Source: an uncultured Selenomonadales bacterium
GTDB lineage: Bacteria; Bacillota_C; Negativicutes; Selenomonadales; Selenomonadaceae
NCBI GenBank assembly: GCA_946407175.1
Contig: CAMJNB010000127.1
Coordinates: forward strand, 1-5,276
Reading direction: 5' to 3'
DNA: 5,276 nt
Shown here: one piece after another, positions 1-5,276 of the stretch
How positions within the stretch are numbered: the first letter of the stretch is position 1
Layout of the letters: each line of letters opens with the position of its first letter
Notes under the pieces: generated by a model
Databases searched by the model: none
Told to the model about the DNA's origin: nothing
What the model saw: only the letters and a program-made list of their open reading frames with translations
Translations under genes and position numbers: made by a program

Positions 1-2221
1 TCAAGCTGATATCTTCACCTTGTACCACGAAGTCCAGTGCGCCGGTATTTTTATCAAACGTCCCGTCCAAAATCACGTCCGCCATTGGTGAGGTGACGTA
101 GAAATTTTGCAGGCGTAACCTGTCGCCTTCGTAAAAGTAATCGCCTTGCATTCCGGTTATCAAAATGCCGTGATAACTGCCGTAATGAATGTTGACGTTG
201 CCGACGACGTTGGGATTGTCAATCGTGCCGGTGACTTTAACTTTGTTCGTAATGTTGCCGGTAATATTTTGATCCGGTGCAACCAGCGCCACGATATCTT
301 CAACGCGGGCATTCGCCGTATCAAGTTCCAAGTCAAGCTTTTTGTCGCCGGTAAGTGCCACCGTGCCGCCGAGCATCTTCCAAATAATTTTGCCGCCCTT
401 TTCAAGCGTGAAGTCGGTTATATTTACAGCGTCAAGACCGCCGGTAGCGTAAAGCTTAATCGAGTCGTACGGCTGTTTGAAGAGCAAACCTTTCTGACTT
501 TCGCCGCCGCGCTGTGAATTGTCAACGGCAGAAAGTTTTAAATCAAATTGCGGCTTATCCAAACTGCCGTAAACCTTGCCGCTTACATCTGCAAGCCCGC
601 TTACGTCAATTTGCTCATCCAATTTTCTAAGGCGGGACAAATCGACGTGAGAGGCGTAAAAGTCTAAATTCAGCGTCGACAAGTCAGCTATCGTGCCTTC
701 AAAACCAACGCCGCCGCGATTGGGCAAAATTGCGTTGAAGTTATCGATTTTTAAAATTTTGTTGTCGTAGTAAAAAGAAGTCTTCGCGTCAATTATGTGA
801 AATTCGCCGTAATCTGCGCGGGAGGTGTCGGCACTGCCGTAGATTTTAAGTTTCGATAAGTCAGTGCCTTCGCCGTTTAATGCAACGTCGGCAGAAATTT
901 TGGCGCTTAAATTTAAGTCAGACCCTGCTAAGTTTAAAAGATTCGCGGCGTCAATATTTTCAGCTTTAACGTGTCCGGTATACTTTAAATTCGGCGTAGA
1001 AATTTCAACTTCACCGGTAAACCCGCCGCCGAAAGTTTCGCCTTTAACGTCAGTCACGAAAAGCATATCGTCGCCGTAGTTGAGGTGAGCAGATACATTG
1101 CTTGCCGAAATATTGTCATAAGCTACAAAGGGCGAAAAAATATCCGCCTCAACATGCGGACTTTTTGCCGTGCCGGTAAGGTGCGCTTTAAAACCTGCCG
1201 CGCCTTGCACGCCGATATTCGGGATAATCGCCGCCGGTGCAAAACTTTCTGATTCAGCGTAGATATCAAAAAAAGGCTCATCGGTATCCGTGCGAATTTT
1301 GCCGGACGCCGTCGCCTGCTGACCGTTCGCAACGGCAGAGGCGTCGAACCAAACTTCTTTTTCATTCAAAGTAACGTTGCCGCTGATATTTTCAATGTCG
1401 GTATCTTCCAACTTAACGGCGGCATTTTGTATTTCAGATTCGGCAATGTACGTTAAAACGTCGCCGCGCCTGTTTAAATAAAGTTTCGGCTTATTCAAAG
1501 TGCCATGATTAATCGTCAAGGCGTCGGGCAAAGTTCCTTCCGGCAGGTATGATAAAACGTATGGCAAAACCTTTTCCACGTCAACGGTATCAACTTTTGC
1601 CGTGACAACTTGATTTTCAAGACCTACAATTCCCGTCGCGTCGACGTGGGAACCTAAAGTTTTAGCGGCAACCTGCAAGTCAACGGCGTTTAAATCCGCG
1701 CAGTCCGCATTAGCCGCAATGTCGGTAACGGAAATATTTTTGCCGTCAAATTCCGCGTCAACGGCGCTGTCGGCAACAGTAATTTTTGCGCCGAAATTAC
1801 TTTCTCCCGTGCTTTGAATCTTAATGTCCTCGACATTCCAAGAATTATCCGTACGTTTTTTTAAATTCACTTTCGCGCCTGTAACGTCAATTTCGTCGAT
1901 AGCACCGGCGCCGTCATCATACAAGCTCAAAAGTTTAAAAGAAATCTTTGCCGCGTCTGCCGTAGCAATGTGTTCTGAATTTTTATCGAAAATTTCAATG
2001 TCGTGAATGGTAATGGAACTGCCTTGAAGTTTTGACCATTGCACTTCATCAACGTCAACTTTGCCGATTTTTATTTGAGTGCCGATATATTCTGACGCCT
2101 TCTCTTCGACTTTGGTAAGGGCGTCTTCAATGAGAGCCTCGCGCTGTGAATTTATGTAAAGCCCGCCGGCAATCGCAATGCCACTCAATATGCCGCCGAT
2201 AACTTTTACAAATTTATTCAC
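1..2221 (-). CDS. tamB: TamB-like AsmA-family transenvelope protein, N-terminal 740 residues (3' end beyond window)
   Basis: I translated the frame base by base from the GTG at 2221-2219 to the left edge and found no stop in 740 codons. Residues 3-23 are a hydrophobic N-terminal anchor (KVIGGILSGIAIAGGLY). Residues 40-130 look like an AsmA-type start (YIGTQIKIGKVDV, then SSITIHDIEIFD, then DNSWNVEDI). Beta-rich sequence follows with recurring G-T/S-x-x-x-P motifs typical of TamB beta-taco repeats: LNKP at 242-245, GTAKSP at 350-355, GSLDKP at 552-557 and GTIDNP at 665-670. The last part (GSYHGILITGMQGDYFY, 681-697) resembles the region leading into the C-terminal DUF490/TamB domain, so several hundred residues probably lie off the edge. 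Known family role: inner-membrane-anchored groove moving phospholipid towards the outer membrane, with BamA-family partners. It follows tolC in the same direction with an 84-nt gap, probably in one operon. A single Cys is at 174. Alternative: another AsmA-like protein. Confidence 0.86.
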   Translation of the reverse strand, partial: MNKFVKVIGGILSGIAIAGGLYINSQREALIEDALTKVEEKASEYIGTQIKIGKVDVDEVQWSKLQGSSITIHDIEIFDKNSEHIATADAAKISFKLLSLYDDGAGAIDEIDVTGAKVNLKKRTDNSWNVEDIKIQSTGESNFGAKITVADSAVDAEFDGKNISVTDIAANADCADLNAVDLQVAAKTLGSHVDATGIVGLENQVVTAKVDTVDVEKVLPYVLSYLPEGTLPDALTINHGTLNKPKLYLNRRGDVLTYIAESEIQNAAVKLEDTDIENISGNVTLNEKEVWFDASAVANGQQATASGKIRTDTDEPFFDIYAESESFAPAAIIPNIGVQGAAGFKAHLTGTAKSPHVEADIFSPFVAYDNISASNVSAHLNYGDDMLFVTDVKGETFGGGFTGEVEISTPNLKYTGHVKAENIDAANLLNLAGSDLNLSAKISADVALNGEGTDLSKLKIYGSADTSRADYGEFHIIDAKTSFYYDNKILKIDNFNAILPNRGGVGFEGTIADLSTLNLDFYASHVDLSRLRKLDEQIDVSGLADVSGKVYGSLDKPQFDLKLSAVDNSQRGGESQKGLLFKQPYDSIKLYATGGLDAVNITDFTLEKGGKIIWKMLGGTVALTGDKKLDLELDTANARVEDIVALVAPDQNITGNITNKVKVTGTIDNPNVVGNVNIHYGSYHGILITGMQGDYFYEGDRLRLQNFYVTSPMADVILDGTFDKNTGALDFVVQGEDISL

Positions 2222-2229
2222 AAACTTTT

Positions 2230-2234
2230 TCCTT
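2230..2234 (-). promoter_or_regulatory. Ribosome binding site of tamB
   Basis: On the minus strand AAGGA sits 8 nt before the GTG at 2221-2219. It supports GTG as the start: this codon directly precedes the basic residue and hydrophobic anchor expected at a TamB N-terminus. Confidence 0.7.
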
Positions 2235-2240
2235 TCTAAT

Positions 2241-2295
2241 TAGCTTGTAGCCGATAGCTGGTATCTCGTAGCAGGTAATTAATCACTACCGGCTA
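2241..2295. repeat. Degenerate heptanucleotide tandem repeat with inverted end, tolC-tamB spacer
   Basis: On the plus strand the spacer can be read as consecutive 7-mers: TAGCTTG, TAGCCGA, TAGCTGG, TATCTCG, TAGCAGG and TAATTAA (2241-2282), with a consensus near TAGCTGG. The array ends in an inverted copy: CTACCGGCTA at 2286-2295 can pair with TAGCCGATAG at 2248-2257 (10 positions, one of them a G-U pair in RNA) across a 28-nt loop. It lacks the compact GC stem plus T-tract of a terminator. It occupies most of the noncoding spacer. Its function is unknown; it may be a dispersed intergenic repeat of this genome. Confidence 0.6.
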
Positions 2296-2306
2296 ACCGC
2301 TCTTTT

Positions 2307-4082
2307 TCACTGCGCCGGTCTAAAAGGTTCCGCCGTTTCTTTTGATTGAGTGGGATCGAACGTCTCAACCGTGCCGCCTGTCGCAGGTTTATTTTCTGTA
2401 GTTGCATTTTCGGCAGGTTTATTATCAGCGGCGGGTGTTTCAACCTTCGTGCTGTCGTTAGTCTTACTCTCGGAAGATTTATTATCAGCGGCAGGAGTTT
2501 CAACCTTCGCTTTGTCGGCAGTTGCAGTGTCAGCCGGTTTATTTTCAGCCGGTTTACTTTCAGTTGAAGTGTTGGAATTTGCAACCGACGGTTCGTCGAA
2601 GGTAATATAATTTTCCGGCGTCATATCAATTGTGACAACCGGTGCAGGTGCATTCATTACCGGTACATCAGCATCTTCAGTAGTAACAGCCGCCTCTTCG
2701 CGTGCCTCTGCCGCAGATTTTCCGAGTTCTTCTGCCGCAACGTAGCGCGTCACGTCAATGCCTACGGGAATGCCCATTGCCTTATCAAGCGCCGCCTTAG
2801 CCGTGTTGTAGTTGTAAAGCGCGGTGTAGTAGTTTGTCTTAGCTTGCGTAACTTTATCGGAGGCGTCCATAACGTCCAAGTTTGTACCTACGCCCGCCGC
2901 GTAGCGAACCTGCGCGATATGGTAATCTTCCTCCGCACTGCGTATTGCAACCTGCGTCGTCTCAATATTTTTTTCCGCCGCGCGCAGAGTTAAAAGCGCC
3001 GATTGAATGTCAAGCTGAATGGATTCTTTCAAAATCGCGGCCTCTTCCTGCGCATTTACAAGGTTAGCCTCCGCCTGTTTAACCTGCGTTTCGGTAATGC
3101 CGCCGTCAAAAACAGCCCAAGACGCGCTTAAGCCGATTGTAAACGATTCTCCGTCAGCATTGGGTTTAAACGGAAATGAATTTGAACTTAAACCGGTTGA
3201 GGCAACGGCATTGACGCTGGGAAGGTAACCTGCCTTAGCCGAACGAATTGCGGATTCTGCGCGTTTAACGGCGTAATCAGCCGCCGCCGCGTCGGGACGA
3301 TTGTCAAGCGCGTAGGCAGTGCAAGTTTGCAGGTCGACATTGTACTTGACGTGCGTTAATTCGTCTTGAGGATGAATTATCGTGTCGGCAGGAAGTAGAA
3401 TGAAATTATCCAGCGTCGCAATGGCAATGTCGTAGTTATTCTGCGCTGTGATAAGTGACTGTTGCGCGTTGGCAAGGCGAACTTCGGTTGAAAGTATATC
3501 AGCCTTTGCAACGGTACCGGCGCGAAATTGTGCGTTGACGTTTTTTAAGTGCTCTTGCAAAGTGCGGACGTTATCTTCTTCAACCTTAATTAAATTTCTG
3601 CACTGAAGTATGTTAAAGTAATAAACCGTCGCCTGTTGTCGAACAGCTTGCAAAGTATTTTCAAGTTGCAAGTCGGCAGAATTTATACCGTACCGCGCGG
3701 CGATTCGCCCTTCTTTGTAAGAGGGGTTGACTTCAAGAGGTATGGAAACTGATGCCGTTTCGTTAAATCTGCGGTGCTTATCGCCGCCATAGGTTCCTGA
3801 AACTGCGGCACCCCAACCGGCACCCCATTCAGCACCCAAAGTTACTCTCGGCGCCGTCTGTCTGCGTGCATTTCTGAATTGCCAGTACGCTGATTCGCGC
3901 GAGGTGATTGACTGCTTTATTACGCGGTTATTCGCTAAAGCACGTTGTATCGTCTCGTCCAAATCCAAATTTATTTCCTGAGCCGCCTATGCCGAAAATG
4001 AGAAACTCATAATCCCCATTGCGGCAACTGCCGCCAGTTTTTTTAAGCGCAACTTTTTTAAAATACGGCTGTAAAAATTCAC
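2307..4082 (-). CDS. tolC: TolC-family outer-membrane efflux protein with an in-frame TAG at codon 32
   Basis: Outer-membrane exit duct for tripartite pumps and type I secretion. The start is GTG at 4082-4080 behind GGAGGG. It opens a signal peptide (basic LKKLRLKK, then AAVAAMGIMSFSFSA), then TAG at codon 32, then AAQEINLDLDETIQRAL. Downstream of the TAG the frame is intact to TGA at 2307-2309. Numbering from the GTG, the two OEP repeats are visible: helical segments ending in RAGTVAKADILSTEV (about 187-201) and AAGVGTNLDVMDASD (395-409), the TolC-type WAVFDGG (322-328), and NRPDAAAADYAVKRAE starting at about 261. After about residue 440 comes a non-canonical tail, with low-complexity Pro/Ala/Lys/Glu/Thr sequence from about 508 to the C-terminus. 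Without the signal peptide, the longest uninterrupted frame begins at a TTG (3968-3966), just inside the mature protein, and would not be exported. Lies 31 nt after mlaD and 85 nt before tamB. Family call firm; functionality uncertain. Confidence 0.88.
2411..2509 (-). repeat. 60-bp direct repeat coding the TolC C-terminal tail
   Basis: Segments 2411-2449 and 2471-2509 are near-identical with a 60-bp period, and each encodes KVETPAADNK followed by divergent residues. A shorter related piece (pattern GGTTTATT.TC on the plus strand) recurs around 2381-2396 and 2531-2546, coding ENKPA motifs. The tail therefore looks built from 10- and 20-residue units of the form (D/E)NKPAE. This is low-complexity, probably disordered periplasmic sequence. 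Confidence 0.8.
3987..3989 (-). other. In-frame TAG at the signal peptide cleavage site of tolC
   Basis: The minus-strand reading is TCG GCA TAG GCG GCT CAG, in the same phase as both the upstream signal peptide and the downstream TolC body. Changing the third base to T or C would give Tyr and recreate a textbook A-Y-A cleavage site before AQE, so a single substitution explains it. The phase match on both sides rules out an indel. Confidence 0.85.
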
Positions 4083-4089
4083 ATTGTTT

Positions 4090-4095
4090 CCCTCC
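4090..4095 (-). promoter_or_regulatory. Ribosome binding site of tolC
   Basis: Minus-strand GGAGGG lies 7 nt upstream of the GTG at 4082-4080. This strong Shine-Dalgarno fixes the true tolC start upstream of the TAG and shows that the signal-peptide region is meant to be translated. Confidence 0.8.
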
Positions 4096-4097
4096 AA

Positions 4098-4117
4098 TTA
4101 GACTGTTGCCAGTCTAA
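4098..4117 (-). promoter_or_regulatory. Perfect 8-bp hairpin with GCAA loop spanning the mlaD stop codon
   Basis: On the minus strand TTAGACTG and CAGTCTAA are exact inverted copies separated by GCAA, a GNRA-type tetraloop. The 5' arm contains the mlaD TAG stop. The 3' arm ends 2 nt before the tolC Shine-Dalgarno. No T-tract follows, so it is not an intrinsic terminator. A ribosome finishing mlaD would melt it, so it may couple tolC initiation to mlaD translation or act as an mRNA stability element; both are inference. Confidence 0.65.
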
Positions 4118-5139
4118 AATTCTTGCTTTATGCCGAAATAAGCGGCACGGTCGTCTTTGTGATTTATATCGTGCCATTCACCTAAAATATAAGTTGAGTC
4201 GGCAATTTTATACTGTGACTTCAATCTTACTTTTACGTCGTTAATGTCGTAAGCTTCGGCAGAGAATTTTAATTTATCACCCGCGTAAGCGTCAAGACCT
4301 ATACCCGGTTTGCCGGCAATAATTCCTGCACGCGCGCCGAAATCTGTACCGAATTTTTTACCCGCCTGCAAATTCCATTTCGTACCGTCGCCTATATGTT
4401 CCGCGCCTACGTCCAATGAAGTCGTGCCGTCGGTTACATCAACATTAAAATTCGCCATCCAATTTGACGCGCCGCCGCTGTACATTACGTCAACAGAAGG
4501 CGTTACTTCAATTTTCGACACTTTATCGCTTGCACCTTGAACTTTACCCAAAATGTCATCTGCTCGCTCTGATATGGACCTTGCGTTACTGACGGTAGCC
4601 TTTAAATCTTCGGCAACTTTCGGGTCGCCTGCAAACTTATTCATATTTTCCGCCATACTTGCAACATTTTTGGTAGTGTCTGAAATATTTTGCAGTGTAT
4701 CTTTCAAAGTTTGCGTAGTCTGTGGATCTCCGGCGAACTGGTCAATATTATTCATCATGTGTTCAACCGACGCCATACTGTTGTTCATACTTTGCAAAAC
4801 GCCTTGCATTTGCCCAATCATCTGTTGAACATTCTCTTCATTTGTCGTGGCAATACGGCTCATTACTGCAGTCATGTCGTTTATGTTTTGTGACGCCTGC
4901 AACATATTTTCACTCATACCGGCAACGGATTTTTGAAATTTGTCATTGCCTACTATTTTTTGTACTTCGCCGAGCAGGTCTTCAACTTTGTTCATAACCT
5001 TGCTTAGGTTTTCAAACATACTGTTCATGCCTGCTTCTTCGACACCGAAAAGGTAATCGCCGCTTTTAACGTATTCGCCGTTATCGGTACTGGGGATTAT
5101 GTTTATAAATCTTTCGCCCATTACGCCGGAAGCGGTGAA
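4114..5139 (-). CDS. mlaD: MlaD-like MCE protein with C-terminal outer-membrane barrel, 5'-truncated
   Basis: Membrane-anchored MCE subunit of a lipid transport system. The readable protein starts mid-MCE domain with [17 protein letters not shown] (from 5139), the conserved end of an MCE fold. A long helical region follows (about 5020-4525) with heptad-like stretches, Met-rich sequence and two FAGDP...LK.T repeats 34 residues apart. From about 4512 to the TAG stop at 4114-4116 the sequence is alternating beta-strand type ([39 protein letters not shown]) and ends in YFGIKQEF with a terminal aromatic, as in outer-membrane barrels. This matches the elongated MlaD known from Veillonella, thought to bridge both membranes without MlaA and MlaC. 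The N-terminal transmembrane helix and first part of the MCE domain are missing. The frame continues open to 5259, but that part is antisense to a recombinase and is not MlaD. The 5' boundary is an estimate (5115-5145). Confidence 0.83.
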   Translation of the reverse strand, partial: FTASGVMGERFINIIPSTDNGEYVKSGDYLFGVEEAGMNSMFENLSKVMNKVEDLLGEVQKIVGNDKFQKSVAGMSENMLQASQNINDMTAVMSRIATTNEENVQQMIGQMQGVLQSMNNSMASVEHMMNNIDQFAGDPQTTQTLKDTLQNISDTTKNVASMAENMNKFAGDPKVAEDLKATVSNARSISERADDILGKVQGASDKVSKIEVTPSVDVMYSGGASNWMANFNVDVTDGTTSLDVGAEHIGDGTKWNLQAGKKFGTDFGARAGIIAGKPGIGLDAYAGDKLKFSAEAYDINDVKVRLKSQYKIADSTYILGEWHDINHKDDRAAYFGIKQEF

Positions 5140-5276
5140 CGACGCGCTGATCAAATGGTCTGCGGCAGCGGGGATTAAAAAGAAGGTATCAATGCACAGC
5201 CTTCGCCATTCATTCGCAGCCCATCTGCTGGAAGACGGCACAGACTTGTTTACGATCAAAAAGCTCCTGGGTCACA
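5117..5276 (+). CDS. Tyrosine recombinase (integrase) fragment, both ends missing
   Basis: The plus-strand frame with codons at 5117, 5120 and so on reads [14 protein letters not shown], then [29 protein letters not shown] and FTIKKLLGH to the window edge. HSLRH (5195-5209) carries the His and second Arg of the tyrosine recombinase active site, and LLGH (5264-5275) the following conserved His. The nucleophilic Tyr would lie some 30 residues further, outside the window. The N-terminal half, including the first catalytic Arg, is absent because mlaD sequence takes over near 5115-5145. The wording resembles integrases that accompany IS91-like elements, but the subgroup cannot be fixed from about 50 residues. 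The GC content looks higher than in the adjoining mlaD. The same frame has an ATG at 5099, but that lies in mlaD sequence and is not a credible start. Confidence 0.75.

Noticed and set aside
146..517. Plus-strand open frames antisense to tamB, tolC and mlaD (for example 146-517, 2350-2610, 4553-4828)
   Set aside because: They lie fully opposite well-supported genes, show no recognisable domain, and mirror the codon pattern of the sense strand.
2241..2295. CRISPR-like array
   Set aside because: The units are 7 bp, contiguous and degenerate, with no spacers.
2279..2584. Basic Leu/Arg-rich frame on the minus strand overlapping the tolC 3' end, with repeated INLP motifs
   Set aside because: It is an out-of-frame reading of the tolC tail repeats, and its internal repeats come from the 60-bp DNA period. 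It has no ribosome site.
3987..3989. TAG reassigned to an amino acid throughout this genome
   Set aside because: mlaD ends at TAG exactly after a typical barrel C-terminus, so TAG appears to work as a stop here. Only one other in-frame TAG is seen.
4040..4060. Slippery A-AAA-AAG in the tolC signal-peptide region as a programmed frameshift bypassing the TAG
   Set aside because: The heptamer is in phase, but a -1 shift would enter a non-hydrophobic frame and would need a second shift to return to TolC. The Lys-rich n-region explains the A-runs.
4098..4117. Intrinsic terminator between mlaD and tolC
   Set aside because: The stem is followed by TTGGAGGG rather than a T-run, and the next gene's ribosome site begins 2 nt later.
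5140..5259. N-terminal extension of the mlaD frame to an ATG at 5259
   Set aside because: The 40 residues have no transmembrane helix or MCE features and are antisense to a clear recombinase core. The open frame is an accident of the junction.

Overview
The window reads as a stretch of the outer-membrane biogenesis cluster of a diderm Firmicute, most likely a Negativicute (Selenomonas/Veillonella/Phascolarctobacterium-type). The base composition looks moderately AT-rich. The organism call rests on gene content and order, and on the architecture of the MCE protein, whose single chain carries an MCE domain, a long helical stretch and a C-terminal beta-barrel-like region. No species-level assignment is possible from this sequence alone.

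Layout: almost everything is on the minus strand and transcribed right to left. From 5139 down to 4114 is a 5'-truncated mlaD-like gene. After a 31-nt gap containing a perfect hairpin and a strong Shine-Dalgarno comes a tolC-like outer-membrane efflux gene (4082 to 2307). An 84-nt spacer with degenerate heptamer repeats follows. Then comes a tamB-like gene with a GTG start at 2221 that stays open to the left edge (740 codons visible, C-terminus missing). No promoter or rho-independent terminator is evident, so the three genes are probably one operon. No gene-free stretch exceeds 300 bases.

Function: the three proteins are all transenvelope or outer-membrane factors. MlaD-type MCE proteins carry phospholipid between the membranes, TamB-type AsmA-like proteins form lipid conduits in the periplasm, and TolC is the outer-membrane exit duct for efflux pumps and type I secretion. 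In Veillonella, mla defects are known to be suppressed by tamB mutations, so neighbouring mlaD and tamB genes fit opposing roles in lipid traffic.

Two anomalies stand out. First, tolC has an in-frame TAG at codon 32, exactly at the end of its signal peptide. The rest of the frame is intact, so this is a fresh nonsense mutation, a readthrough case or a sequence error. Second, the rightmost ~140-160 bases are not mlaD. On the plus strand they encode the catalytic core of a tyrosine recombinase (HSLRH and LLGH motifs), joined head-to-head with a truncated MCE domain. Both genes are cut in mid-domain, which suggests a rearrangement or a chimeric contig end rather than a clean insertion.
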